Shown: positions 1 through 10,935 of the stretch, piece by piece | Position numbering within the stretch: the stretch's first letter is position 1 | Layout: each line of letters begins with the position of its first letter | Source: Coenobita brevimanus | Taxonomy: Eukaryota > Arthropoda > Malacostraca > Decapoda > Coenobitidae | Assembly: GCA_032717465.1 (NCBI GenBank) | Contig: CM064681.1 | Span: 9,466,832-9,530,831 of the forward strand | Length of the DNA stretch: 64,000 nt | Reading direction: 5' to 3' | Made by a program: the position numbers and the translations under genes | The notes under the pieces: generated by a model | The model's database searches: none | Seen by the model: only the letters and a program-made list of their open reading frames with translations | Told to the model about the DNA's origin: nothing

Positions 1-186
1 ATACATCATCAAACAGACAGCTGTAATTGGGGGCGTTGCCGATAGTTCATACGTCTTAATCGTTAATTGATGTTCGTATGCATAATTCATTCATTACTTG
101 ATTATTTCATGGATGTCAATTATTATGCCTCAGTTCTGTTTTAAGAACGTTTCTCTGGTGCTATCAGCTGAGTTATATATTGGAGG
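1..186. other. AT-rich sequence, nothing recognised
   Basis: Mixed-composition AT-rich DNA before the first microsatellite. No coding frame, RNA gene or repeat match within the window was seen. Confidence 0.6.
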
Positions 187-540
187 TTCATCATCATCAT
201 CATCATCCCTATCATCATCATGTCACTGTCATCATCATCGTCATCGTCATCATCATCATCATCATCGTCATAGTCGTCGTCGTCGTCATCTCCGAACTTC
301 ACTCACACACATGTCACATTTTTTTTTTCCTGGATATGATAAGTGCCATTAATTCACCCACATCTAAACAAGTATGAAAACTATCATCATTATTTTCCTC
401 CTCCACATCATCATCATCATCATCATCATTATCGCTACACACGGGAGTAAATCACCATCATCATTATAGCAACCCAAGAAACTTAATCATCATCAGCAGC
501 AGCATCATAACCCAATTTAATCATCATCATCATCATCACC
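187..540 (+). repeat. Compound (TCA)n microsatellite cluster
   Basis: Runs of TCA/ATC with TCG variants occur at about 187-290, 403-438 and 480-537, separated by short AT-rich spacers. The His-rich and Ser-rich frames across it simply follow the triplet period, so it is not coding. The TCG units next to TCA units look like transitions within one expanding array. Confidence 0.93.
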
Positions 541-988
541 CTTTCACGTGCGGTGGGAGGAATCCAGAAACAGGAACAGCAATGTACAAATTCACAGAGC
601 CATGAGAGGGTGCGTGCAGGGTAAACAATGACGGTAATACTGCAAGAGGGTGATAGTGAGGCAGAGGGGACGATACGGATGCAAGGGAAAAGGAAAGTGG
701 ATAAGGGAGAGGCGCTGAAGAGGGAGATTATAGGGTGGCAGAGGGTGAGGGGAATTAGACGAAGCTATGTTCAATTTTTAACTCCTGTACAATGGACAAA
801 CTAGGTATTTTATTTAGGCTATATCTGTATCATTTATTTTGAGGTAATTTCCAGTAGTCCAAATGTTAATCAGGATTTTTTTTTTTTAACTTTCTTGCAA
901 CTAAATTCCCCTTAGCGATGAAAAGCATTATACTGTAGCCTGAACAATATTAGCCTGACGCATGCACTGAAGGTGAAAGAGTTAACTT
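541..988. other. Intervening DNA with a short GA-rich patch
   Basis: About 600-760 is purine-rich on this strand and there is a short poly(T) at 868-880. No gene or repeat match was found. The 60-codon reverse frame here is a product of the purine bias. Confidence 0.5.
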
Positions 989-1092
989 GGCCTAAAACTG
1001 CTCTCTCTCCATCTGAATGCTGGGCTATTGCACGAGATTAACACGAGAATCTGATGCTAGTCACGAGGAAGTGTTATGGAAAGAACATAGAG
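989..1092 (+). repeat. Dispersed repeat, copy 1 (pairs with 15650-15757)
   Basis: Shares an ordered ~105-bp block with 15650-15757. Both contain AAACTGCTCTCTCTCC, then TGAATGCTG, then TAACAC, then TGATGCT-GTCACGA, with a few small gaps (roughly 75 percent identity by eye). Same orientation and shared order indicate a common repeat. The class of element is unknown. Confidence 0.7.
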
Positions 1093-1503
1093 ACGATGTA
1101 TAGTCTTATTCTAGTATTAGACAATGAGATGTAAGTCGCAAAAAGGGCGATAATCTACAAGTTAAAGTGAACCAATTATAGCGTCCATGGGTAAGAGGGA
1201 ATGAATACTGACAGCGGAATGCAAGGGAAGGAAAGATTATAGCTGTAAGGGTGAAGGCAGGGGAAAGCTTCCACAAGAAATGAAATGGAGAGACGTGAAA
1301 GGAGAAGGGAAAGAAGAATACAAGATGGAAGAAAAGAAAATAATATAAGCAGAGAAGTGGCAAGATGAGATAACAATGAAAATATGAGAGAAAAAGCTGA
1401 TAATGTGGAGCGTTGGTGGGAAGGAAGGATATTTTTGTGAAGAGGGAAAGCTCACTCACGCACTCATTAACTTATCCACACTCACTTTTCAAACACTGAC
1501 ACA

Positions 1504-1551
<48 letters not shown>

Positions 1552-1600
1552 AACCGATATCACAAGACAAAGTATACCAGGTGTAGCGTAGACGATTGTG
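1093..1600. repeat. GA-rich tract followed by (CT)n
   Basis: About 1130-1460 is purine-rich on this strand, giving open reverse frames of up to 117 codons of Phe/Leu/Ser that are not considered coding. A perfect (CT)n array of about 21 units occupies 1508-1549, flanked by CTCA/CACTGA variants. Confidence 0.8.
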
Positions 1601-1603
1601 CTA

Positions 1604-1920
1604 TTTAACCCTTTCAAATCCGGTGACGTCTTTTACTAATATATTCCTGCTATATTTAAGCGATTTTATTAAACTTAAGAAGAGCCTCTCATATGGAAGG
1701 GGCAAGGAGGCTCCCTAGCATCTCCTCCTAAGCGATTTATTTTGAAATGGGTGATTAATATAATTTCTTACGTTATGTATGCAGAGTATGGCGACGTCTA
1801 AGGGATTTATATAACACAGAATAGGCCAATGAGGTGTGATAAGCAACATAAATCGCCTAAGGAAAGGTGTTGGGGAGCTTCCTTAAACGACGAAAATAAG
1901 GTGTTTATCTAAATCACCCA
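1604..1920. repeat. AACCCTTT / AAATCG dispersed repeat, foldback-like copy
   Basis: Starts TAACCCTTTCAAATCCGGTG, passes a reversed core (GCGATTTTATTAAACTTAAG) at ~1659, and carries the second module twice in opposite orientation: reversed at ~1681-1740 and forward at ~1848-1895 (ATAAATCGCCTAAGGAAAGG then TGTTGGGGAGCTTCC). The inverted modules make an imperfect foldback. Similar modules occur at many places in the window (see 2940-3960, 10090, 10825, 15955, 27585). The class of transposon is unknown. Confidence 0.65.
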
Positions 1921-2185
1921 GTTCGAAAGTTTCTTCTAAGTCTAATAAAAACGTGTGAGAGTAACAAGAATAATAAGAGAAAATACATTATCGCCTGTAG
2001 TGGATAATTGGCCTCACCTGTCAACATAAATACCTGTACAAGGTGATAAGGATGAACGGAAGGGCATATTTTACTTCGAAGTGGAGGTGATTTTATCGAT
2101 ATGCAACGTTTTTGAGGCGGGAAATACAGATGAGAGGAAGAGATTGAGCTTACACAGATGAGGGAAGGAGATAGGTGATGATGAC

Positions 2186-2228
<43 letters not shown>

Positions 2229-2265
2229 GCACTGTCTTTTTGATATGTCTCGGTTAAGCAAAATC
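1921..2265. repeat. AT-rich DNA with (GAT)n
   Basis: 1921-2172 shows nothing recognisable. A (GAT)n array of about 18 units, with a GAC variant at its start, fills about 2174-2228. Confidence 0.85.
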
Positions 2266-2935
2266 CCATCACCTCAATTCTCTCAGTTCTTCTACTTTCC
2301 TTGCTCCTCCCCTTTCTCCCTAATCTTTCTAGTTCCACTCACTTCTTGCAGACACTTTTACCCGCTCTTCTTTCCCGGCCATCCATCCATATTTCCCACG
2401 TCCCTATCCATCCATCTACCATTTTCCTCCATATCCTTATTTTTTCATCTCCCTCCACATCTTCCCATTCCTCCCTCCCTCTGACTGCTCCCTTCTTCCC
2501 ACCCATTCTTGAAACCACATACTTCCACTCATTCCTTTTTTCAGAAATATAACTCCTGCCACATCTTCCCATTCCCCCTCTCCTCTCGCACTCTCTGTTT
2601 TCCGCCTTCGCCTCCATTCCTTCTCTTTTTTCCCAATCAAATGTTTCTACTCCTCTTGTCTTTAAATTATTCCCTTTCTTTCCCCTCTCTTCCTCTTCTA
2701 CTTTACATCTACCACTTCCCCTCCTGTCCTACCTTCCCTCGTCCTCTCATCAACACTCCTCTCATTCCCTCTCCTTCTCTAATTACTCCCTCACCTTTCT
2801 CAACCTGTTATACTTTTCTCCCATGCTATTACGTTCTCTCTCTCTCTCCTCTCCTTCCCTCCACATCTTCCCTCCCCTCCTACCCTTCCCTCAGTGTACC
2901 CCCCTCCCCTCCCTCAGGTGGGCAGGGTGGGTGAA
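2266..2935 (+). repeat. Pyrimidine-rich low-complexity tract
   Basis: Nearly all C and T on this strand, with irregular TTCC/CTCC motifs and no fixed period. All three forward frames stay open for 80-141 codons because stops need purines. The predicted strings are Ser/Pro/Phe/Leu-rich and are not considered proteins. Confidence 0.85.
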
Positions 2936-2939
2936 TTAG

Positions 2940-3960
2940 GTGTCACTCTGAAGGGTCTGTACTCGCGACAGGTTAATGAGTCCGCTCTTATTAAATGCAT
3001 ATAACCTGCTGGACCCGCCTAGGCAATAGTCGAAATACCAAGCAAAAAACAGGGGAAAAAACAGTCTAATTAGCTATGGAGGGTGACGGGGATGAATGGG
3101 AGTCGGACATGGGGTGGGTGATGAATGAGGCGAGGGGAATGGCGCTGGTGTTGGTCTGTCTCTGTGCGAGGCTAATGGCGGGGAAATGGGTGGAGGAATT
3201 AGATACAGCATGGGTACGATGTTGGTCTGTCTGTGTACCAGTTAATGGGGATGCATTTAGGGATAATACTAACCCTTTCAGCCTCATGACCTCTTTTACT
3301 TCATTCTTTCTACTTCCAGGCGATTTATTAAGCTTAAAAATTATCTCTAGCAGCGAAAGAATCAGCTTAAGTTATACATAAGCTCTCTAGTTTGATAAAG
3401 TCTCCCCTAAGCTGAACTAAGAATCTGGAGATTATATAAGCAATGAAATAAATCTTGTTTTGGGCCTGTCTGTGTGTGAGGTAAATGGGGAAAATTGGAT
3501 AAGGAAATTGGCGATGGAACGAATTCGTTGTTGGTCTATCAGTACGTGAGGTTAAGATCTTCAATTTGATGACCTCTTTCTCATTATATTCTAGCATCTT
3601 TGGCACAATTTTACTCTGCATTAAACATTTTATTTATTATTTATTTATCTTTTTGGCTGGAGTGGATAGATAAAGGCTTCATTAAAGCCTTCCATATGAG
3701 ACCTATCCTAAATTCAATAAAGTCGTCTTGAAGTGGTAAAAATCAACTCACGGGAGACGATATCGCTTGGAGTTAATGGTGAAAATTGGGTGAAACTATC
3801 TGCAACACACTGCGAATCGGAAGCAGAAACTGAATGCACTGTGTGAGCTAAATTGGGATGGATTTGTGGCCTGCAGTACCAATATATCAGCTTCTCCCAG
3901 GCTCTTACGACAGTCTCACCTGAATAAAATCGTCTGTAGTGAGCTAAAATAGGAAATTAA
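2940..3960 (+). repeat. Cluster of degenerate ~300-bp repeat segments
   Basis: Two pairs of a ~72-bp unit (TTGGTCTGTCT, then GAGGYTAATGGSG, then AATTGG-like) start at about 3151 and 3222, and again at about 3457 and 3531, so the pair recurs about 307 bp later. Each pair is followed by a block with ATGACCTCTTT (3286, 3563) and then by AATAAAGTC/AATAAAATCGTCTG-like cores (3393, 3716, 3923). A weaker third segment begins near 3770 (GTTAATGGTGAAAATTGGGT). This is the densest patch of the AACCCTTT/AAATCG family and looks like an old satellite or nested insertions. The AACCCTTTCAG start is at ~3271. Confidence 0.6.
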
Positions 3961-4217
3961 AACTATTTCGATCATGAGAGAGAGAAGTATTAGAAAGACG
4001 AATACCTGAATAACTCATCACTTCAACCGCAAAATCATGAAATATTTATTATTATACTGATCGCATAAAACTTATGTACCGAGAGCACAACTGATGAGGA
4101 ATCTAGTTAACCATTTACTTCCTTCATTATCAGGACAATCTAGAATTTTACTTCAGCAAACGCCATACAACTCTTCTCTCTCTCTCTCTCCATCTCTCCC
4201 AACCCCAGTACAAGCGT
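3961..4217. other. AT-rich spacer, nothing recognised
   Basis: Unique-looking DNA with a short (CT)n at about 4172-4191. No coding or RNA features seen. Confidence 0.5.
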
Positions 4218-4481
4218 CTGTAGTCAGTTTACTCGTATCTGACAAATATCCCTAACCCCCATCAGCTCTGTTGATGGGTAAATGTACCAGGACGGAGGGT
4301 TGATTTGACTAGTAACCAAGGAGACTGATCCTTATGTAATAACTCAGGCTGTAGTCAGTTTACTCGAATCTGACAAATATCCCTAACCCCTTTCAGTTCT
4401 GCTGATGGCTAAACGTACCAGACTGGAGGGGTGATTTGACTAGTAACCAAGGAGACTCACCCTTACGAAATAACTCAGGCT
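4218..4481 (+). repeat. Tandem duplication of a 131-bp unit
   Basis: Unit 1 runs 4218-4348 and unit 2 4349-4481. Both begin CTGTAGTCAGTTTACTCG and end near AATAACTCAGGC, with scattered substitutions (close to 88-90 percent identity by eye). Unit 1 contains a perfect 7-bp stem, CCCATCA and TGATGGG around a 7-nt loop, which is broken in unit 2. The unit resembles nothing else in the window. Confidence 0.9.
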
Positions 4482-4925
4482 CATCAACTTTCTTGCAATC
4501 ACGGCTCAGTATTCAAGCTGTGAAAGTAATATAGTTTCGTCATATCAAAACAAAGGGACAACAGTATAACAGGTATATAATTAAAAAGATACGAACATAC
4601 TGGAGGGATTAATTCACTAATATAAATCAGTATACAACAAAAGGGAAGAAAATAAGAATCTTTACACGGATACTAAACCATTTCACCCCAAGGACAATCC
4701 CTATACATCATGTCGACTGCTTCTACATGATTTTATAATGCTTGGGAGGCCGTCGTTGAGGTAAAGTGGTTTGAAGTTTCTCCATAGTTGATTAAGATGA
4801 TCTGAGAGAGGAAGAACGAGGTAAACAAAGAAAAAGAGCGCCTCGGGTTGAAGGAATTGCTGTTAGAGATGAAGAGGGAGTTGCATGTCGTGTTGGTGTG
4901 GGAAGGGAGAACTAAGAATAGGCTA
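4482..4925. other. AT-rich spacer, nothing recognised
   Basis: Mixed AT-rich DNA. A weak purine bias begins after about 4800. No feature is supported. Confidence 0.5.
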
Positions 4926-5012
4926 TCAGCTGCCCTCCTCCCACTCTCCGTTCTCCCCTGTCTCACTTCCTTTCTCCCTTCTTTCTTTCCTCTGTTCCTC
5001 TTTCCTGCTTTT

Positions 5013-5044
<32 letters not shown>

Positions 5045-5175
5045 CCTCTCTCTCTCCGCCTCATATTCCACTCATCTTTCCTCCTGATTACAGTCTTTTT
5101 CTAGTTTTTTCCTACAATTTCATCTGTTTTTGAAGTCTGTTCCAACTTTACTTTTTCTTTTACCACGTGCGCTCC

Positions 5176-5221
<46 letters not shown>

Positions 5222-5225
5222 CGGT
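4926..5225 (+). repeat. CT-rich tract with two (CT)n arrays
   Basis: Pyrimidine-rich DNA with (CT)n at about 5020-5058 (interrupted by CCC) and a perfect array at about 5179-5218. Confidence 0.85.
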
Positions 5226-5389
5226 TTTACTTTTACTAGCTTCCACTTAAATTATCTCCTTACGATCGTCTTTCTATATTAATTTCCCTTCAAATCCCAT
5301 GTTACCTCTACCCATCATTCCTCCCCATTCCTGATTTTTTTTTCTCCACGTTGCTCACTATTCCCTTTTTCATATCTTATCCTACGCAA
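5226..5389. other. Spacer, nothing recognised
   Basis: Short AT-rich segment with a poly(T) run near 5335. No feature supported. Confidence 0.5.
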
Positions 5390-7250
5390 AGAAAGAGGAT
5401 GAAGATACGAAAAAAATATGAGACGAGAAAAGTGCTTAAGGCAGGAAACAGGAACGAGAAAATGAGAAGAGGGAAGAAGAGAGGAAAAACAAGTTGAAAG
5501 GCAGAGAAGAAAGGAAAAAGAATATGGAAGAACAAAACAAAGAGAGGAAGAGGAAAGAAATATAAGAGGAAGAAAGAGAAAATGATGATAGACTGAAAGA
5601 AAAAAAATGTAATTAAATGAGAAAGACAATAAAATAATCGTATGGGAAGACGAAAGAGGACGACAGAAGAAACCTGAAGGTGAAAAAGGAGTTAAAAGAG
5701 AAGAAAACAGTTCATTCCTCTTCCTTCCCCTCCTTCTCCTCCAAATCCTCTTCCACTTGCTCCTCTTCCTCCTACTCCTCCCCCTCCTCCTCTCTCTCCC
5801 TTTCCTCCTCCTCCTCCTTCTCTTCTAAATCAGTTTTATGTTATGTTCGTCCTTTTCTTCCATATTTGTCACTCACCACCCATCCTATTTCTTTTCCCAT
5901 TCTGCTTTTCTTTTCTTTTCTTTCCTGCTTTTGTTTTTTTCCCTCTCCCTTCATCTCTAGTCCTTAAATTTCCTTTCTTTCTCTTTCTCCATCACCACTA
6001 TTATTTCCTTCCTTTTTCTCCTTCCTTTCCCTTTTATTCCTCTTTCCCTGCCTTTCCTTCTCTCTCCCCCCCATCCTTTTTTCATAATCTTCTTTCCAGT
6101 TCTTATCCCCTTCCCTCTCCATTTCATCATCATCAATCATCATCATCATCACATCCTCATCCCCCCCTCCTCCTCCTCCTTATCATCATCATCATTACCA
6201 TCATTATCCTCCTCCCTTCTCCCCCCTCCCCCTCTTCTTCTCCTTCTCCTCCTCTTCCTCCTCCCTCTTCTCCTCCTCCTGTTCCCTCTTCTTCCCCCTC
6301 TTTTTCTCTCCCATCCCTCCTCTTTAACCCCCCCCCCTCCCTCTCGCAAGACAAGCACAGAGCAGGTGATTACACTGTCTAGCTCAGGTAAGATAGATTG
6401 TCCTCTGCCCTGCCTTCTTCTTCCTTTGCTCTCTTTCCTTCATTCTCTCCACCTCATTTTTCCTCCACTTTTTTCTCCTTTCTTCTGTCTTCTCTTTCAC
6501 TTTTTTTTATTCTTTCCCTGTCACGTGTCTCAGGCTATTTTTTTCCTTAGTCTCCTCCCATCTCTTCTTTCCCATCTTTTGCCTCTCTCATATCGCATTC
6601 TGTTTTCTACCTAAGTTGATATATTGTAGGTTGTTGTCTGCACATCCTTCCTCGTTCTTTCTCAACTTTTTTTTGTGTGTTCCTCTCATCTCTTCCTCTC
6701 TTTTCTGTCTTTTCTCTTTTATCTCTTGTTTTTTCTTCAAGCTGTCCTCCATGTTTCTCGTCTGTTCTTCCTTAACTCTTGTTTTTCGTTTTCACTCTTA
6801 TATTAGCCTTTTTTTTTTTTCCACTGTTCCTTTCTTCTCCCCTTCTCATTTTCCTTCCTGTTCTTCTACCTCAATTTCCTTTTCTCTTCTTCATTATTTT
6901 ACGTTTTCGTCACTGCTTTCGCTTCACATGTTTTCAGTCCTTCCTTCTTTTTCTCACTTTCCATCTCGGCTAATTTTCTCTTTATGCAGACTTTCTCGTG
7001 TTTTTCTTGGATCTCCCTTTTCTCACCTTCTTTGAATTTTTCTACTAACCTCTGTTTTCCTATCTTCCTCCTTTTCTTCTCTCTTCTCTGTAATGTTCCC
7101 TCCGTCAACTCCTTCTCCCTCCCCCTTCCTTTTCTTTCTCCTTTTTTCCTTCCCTCTGCCGCCATTCTGATCTCCCACCTCTCCCTTCCCTCTGCCTTCC
7201 TTGTCATCTTGGTTCTTTTCCTTCCCTCCTTGTCTCTCACCCTCCAGTGG
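5390..7250. repeat. Purine arm (5390-5700) then long pyrimidine tract (5705-7250)
   Basis: 5390-5700 is almost purely A/G on this strand; at about 5710 composition flips to almost purely C/T and stays so to 7250, with TCC, TCATC and TTTC motifs. Long frames on both strands (up to 179 codons) are products of this bias. The purine arm next to a pyrimidine arm could fold back imperfectly, and the tract has mirror-like stretches compatible with triplex DNA. Around 6340-6390 there is a short normal-complexity island (CAAGACAAGCACAGAGCAGG). Confidence 0.8.
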
Positions 7251-7411
7251 GATGCTGTTTAAAAATTCCCTACTCAGAATAGACAAAGAAGACACAGAGT
7301 ATGAAATAATATTCTTATAAGCAATGATAGATTAAAAAGAAGTACTTCAATATGTAAGTATGGTAGGTAGCTGCATCACTATTATATTTCTGTTTTTAAT
7401 TTTTATTCAGA

Positions 7412-7469
<58 letters not shown>

Positions 7470-8386
7470 ACTGCCACGATACTCAAATTAATATTCATCA
7501 GATGACACTCGTGATAAGAATGGATTACGTACACAAACGATTACTTTTACGCAAAATAAAAAAAAAAATCGAAATTTCTAAGCGCACACTTACCTAGCAA
7601 AAATATAATAATTAGGCAGAAACGTTAGTGATTTTTTTTTTTCACTAATACATAAAAAAACAAAACGACTACTTCGAAACAACCATATTCGTACTTGGAC
7701 TTTATTAAATGTAATCCCTGCAACAATATAAAAATTAAATCCTACTTTGAACTCCAACTCATTTAACACAGACGACAATATTCCTATCATAGCTGGATTA
7801 GTTATATTCAAAGTTATAATTAAACAAAACGACATCCTTACCTCGACACTCCGTAATGTACAGCTGCAGTCTGGAATATCGCTCCACTTTCTGATCGAAC
7901 GAATACGAAACTCTTACAGAACATTGCGAAACGTTTGTTGGGTTCCGAGGATAATACCACTGAGTTTCGAAAGTCACTGCTCACTGTCCCGTTATGTATC
8001 GCAAGGAAGTGGATCGATATTTCTGTCCGCAGTAGTACATGACCGAAGTGAGAATAAGTGGGAAGTTATTTAATTATCTTTTTACTCAGGTCTATAGTTA
8101 CATTAAGGAAAAAAAGATATGCCTGCTTCCTAACTCGAAATTATGCCTTACCTACGAATATATACGAGAAAGGTAGTACTATATTTTTATCTTCCTACCG
8201 ACATCCACAGTTGCAGAGTAAAGGAAAAAATTCTTGTTCCAAAAAGTCAATAGGTATAGATTATATTCCTGTCATGGTTATACTACTCATATTCAGTGTG
8301 ATGCAGAATTATACTAGAGGAAAATTCCCACTTCATCTCTCCAATAATTATAATTTTAAACTACGAAAATACACGTATGGCATGAC

Positions 8387-8432
<46 letters not shown>

Positions 8433-8597
8433 TACATCTACAGTCACATTATAACACACACACAAATTATCTTGCTGCAAATCTTCAACAAAAATGGTCA
8501 TTAGTTTTATAAATACACGTAGGAGGTGCCAGTGTTACAATTTAATCACCTACATCCACACTTACGATATTTAAAGAAAAGCTTCATCGGCACATAA
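7251..8597. other. AT-rich DNA with (CA)n and (ATT)n, no gene
   Basis: AT-rich unique DNA. A perfect (CA)n array lies at about 7414-7467 and a perfect (ATT)n array at about 8389-8429. Forward frames of 108 and 148 codons (7747-8073, 8058-8504) have no recognisable domain, use AT-rich codons evenly and run into the ATT array as poly-Ile, so they are not called as genes. Confidence 0.7.
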
Positions 8598-8598
8598 G

Positions 8599-8765
8599 TT
8601 TTTTTTTTTTTTTTTTTTTTTTTATGCGAGGAAGAAGGAATCAAAGGCCATGAGCCCGCAGTAACAGTTCCCTCCAAGAGAAAAACAAAATACAATATAG
8701 AGCCAAATTCAAGATCCAATCATTTTGAGATGCCTGGACACACTGCGTTTGAAAGACTGGAGATC
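8599..8765 (-). mobile_element. SINE-like repeat with poly(A) end, copy 1
   Basis: On this strand a 25-nt poly(T) (8599-8623) leads into GCGAGGAAGAAGGAATCAAAG, CAGTTCCCTCCAAGAG, CCAAATTCAAGATCC and GAGATGCCTGGACAC. The reverse complement of 22892-23018 carries the same blocks in the same order (about 80 percent identity by eye), and 27743-27870 and 12638-12705 share the proximal part. The poly(A) at the 3' end on the minus strand is typical of retroposed elements. No tRNA-like head is visible in this copy, so it may be truncated. Confidence 0.75.
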
Positions 8766-9048
8766 ATAGGCACCAGGAAATACAGATAGAGGAAATACAG
8801 ATAGAGGTAAAGAGGTAAAGATTGTTATATTCTTAATTCCTGCCTTATTACTACTTAGGCTATATTCAGAAGTTAAATTCGAAGAAAGTGCATCTATCTG
8901 TCAATACATCTATCAGGCTGTGTCTATTTACCTATATCTATCTATTTATATTTTGACTATTGTACCCTAAACTACAGTAATAGGATATCAAACATTCCAA
9001 GGGAGAGGCATTTCTTCTATGATTTTATGAACTGCATTCCAAGTTGCA
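8766..9048. other. AT-rich spacer, nothing recognised
   Basis: Contains a short duplication of GGAAATACAGATAGAG at about 8777 and 8793 and scattered TCTATC motifs. No gene. Confidence 0.5.
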
Positions 9049-9126
9049 TTATCAATCAATCAATCAATCAATCTATCTATCTGTCTATCTATCTATCTGT
9101 CTGTCTATCTATCAATCTATCTATAT
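9049..9126 (+). repeat. Compound (ATCA)n(TCTA/TCTG)n microsatellite
   Basis: About five ATCA units followed by about fifteen TCTA, TCTG and TCAA units. The TCTA type matches the tetranucleotide that trails the LINE ends elsewhere in the window, but no LINE body adjoins this array. Confidence 0.93.
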
Positions 9127-9508
9127 GGATAAAAATCAATCTAGGAAATTCAATATGTATAATCCAGACCAGAAGAAATGCACGAACGAGGCGGCAATCA
9201 CATTATAAACCTTTTTTATCCCTTGTACGTAAGAGAAAATAGCGGGGGAAACTCATGTTTAGATTTTAACGACTAATTGTCCTGTAAATATTCCCTTGTG
9301 ATATGTTTAGTCGGGCAGGTTGCTTCCCCTCCTTCTTTTCCTGTACGTCTTTTTACCGGAGGGAGAGGCGGGTGTAGGGGGAGCAAGTCGCCTGTTTTCG
9401 CTTTTCTCTTATCCTATGTTTTAAGGTATTTACTGCGGAGAGTAATGCTTGTGTGGTTAGTTGCTATGGCTTTATGTATCTTTCCTATTTTTTTTTTCTT
9501 CTAGTTTT
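9127..9508. other. Spacer, nothing recognised
   Basis: Normal-complexity DNA including a GC-richer patch near 9340-9400. No gene, RNA or repeat match seen. Confidence 0.5.
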
Positions 9509-9509
9509 G

Positions 9510-9571
<62 letters not shown>

Positions 9572-9791
9572 GTCATTGTACCTTTGTGGCTTTGCTTTAC
9601 GTAACTCTTCTCTTCCCCTATCTTCCTCTTAATGTTTCTTTTTTTTCTCTCTTTCTTATGTGTATTTCTGCCACTTCGCGTAAATAATCTTCTCTCTCCT
9701 TCCTTTCATGCTTCCCCTCTTTATTTTTTTCCATCTTGCGTGATCCTTCTTTCTATTTCTGCTACATCCATGCTTCCCCCCCGCCCCCGCC

Positions 9792-9822
<31 letters not shown>

Positions 9823-9830
9823 ACCTTATA
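9509..9830 (+). repeat. (CT)n array and CT-rich flank
   Basis: A perfect (CT)n of about 28 units at 9511-9566, then pyrimidine-rich DNA, then a shorter (CT)n at about 9797-9821 preceded by a C-rich run. Confidence 0.9.
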
Positions 9831-9944
9831 ATTCTCAAAGACAGTCCCTTCAGCGTGAGGGCGTCATTTATATTTTAGCCTTGATGTCTCTAGGAAATTT
9901 TACATATTTTCTTAGAGGCATCCTGGTAGTTAAATGACCAATCA

Positions 9945-10300
9945 ATTCTTTTCCATCCCTCCAGTTGGAAAATCTCGCCTAATATTAATAAAATCGTCAA
10001 GAAACAGCGAAAGAGAGAGAGAGAGAGAGAGAAATTGTTGTGGCGGGGTTATCCATCCTCAATTTAAAATTCTGTGCATATTTTAAAAGTCGTGTTACAT
10101 GCTGGCTTTGGAGATTTCCTAACACCTCTTCCATAGCGATTTATTCGGAACTTTGCATTTCAATATCAAGTCGCGAGATAGATACCAAGAGAGAAATAAA
10201 TATATAACGGTTTATTCTCTTCGACTTATGGGATTTATTACCATTTCTAAGTAGCTTAATATATATATATTACACCCGATCCCCCCCAAAAAAACTCTAT
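9945..10300. repeat. AAATCG dispersed repeat, degenerate copy
   Basis: AATAAAATCGTC at about 9987, followed after a (GA)n array (10013-10031) by the second module in reverse orientation at about 10090-10145 (CACCTCTTCCATAGCGATTT). Opposed modules ~100 bp apart repeat the arrangement at 1604-1920. Ends in AT-rich DNA with a TA run near 10258. Confidence 0.55.
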
Positions 10301-10395
10301 GGATATCTATATAATTAATTTTAAAATCGATGTTAAAGATGATATTAACTCCTACAGTCCATGAGAGTATTTATAACTTTCCATCTCGAGAAGAT

Positions 10396-10672
10396 CTATC
10401 TATCTATCTATCTATCTATTGCCAGAAGCCTCAATCCCTTTCGGGGTGGCCACAAACAAATCGCCTCCACGTCGCCCTGTCCTTCGCCATTTCACTGCCC
10501 TGCTCCCAACTCACACCCCTCTCTCCCACATACTTCTCCACCCCATCCCTCCATCTCATCCTGGGCCTCCCCCTCCCTCACCCCCCCTCCACCTCACTCA
10601 CATACACTCTCTTCGTCAGTCTATCACCCTCCATCCTCTCCACATGGCCAAACCACCTCAGTGTATCTAATA
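10396..10672 (-). mobile_element. 3' end of a LINE (non-LTR retrotransposon), copy L1
   Basis: The reverse strand reads LRWFGHVERMEGDRLTKRVY, then after a one-base frameshift near the GRPR-like motif MRWRDGVEKYVGERG, and ends ATWRRFVCGHPERD-stop. The order W-FGHVERM, RLTKRVY, GRPRMRWRDGV and a final DRATWRR is the usual C-terminal end of non-LTR retrotransposon ORF2 proteins, downstream of the reverse transcriptase. The element then runs through CTGGCAATAG into a (TAGA)n tail (TCTA on this strand, 10396-10422). Only about 280 bp remains, so it is strongly 5'-truncated. Three more copies are at 14400, 24378 and 63275. Confidence 0.8.
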
Positions 10673-10724
10673 ATTATACTTAGAAGGGTCCTTTGATACA
10701 GAATGGTCAGATACAGCCTTCACT

Positions 10725-10935
10725 TAACCCTCTCTCAACAGGCGTGACCTTTCATAAGCTGAATAAAATAGAAACTAAAATATTATCCTGAGGGGGCTGA
10801 GGTGTAACTGCGGTGTAAAAGGCACAATAAATCGCTGAGGGAAAACTATTACGAAATCTTCCAACCCCTTCCTGTCGATGGTTTTATTTTATTCTTTACA
10901 ACTCCAGACTATTTTTTTTTTTTTTTTCAGATTAG
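10725..10935 (+). repeat. AACCCTTT / AAATCG dispersed repeat copy
   Basis: TAACCCTCTCTCAACAGGCG at ~10727, GCTGAATAAAATAGAAAC at ~10755, then the second module ATAAATCGCTGAGGGAAAAC at ~10829 followed by AATCTTCCAACCCC. All modules share one orientation here, which gives the likely order of the complete unit. A poly(T) follows at ~10913-10927. Confidence 0.6.

Noticed and set aside
4218..4481. Pair of attachment sites or LTRs
   Set aside because: The copies are directly adjacent with nothing between them, so it is a simple tandem duplication.
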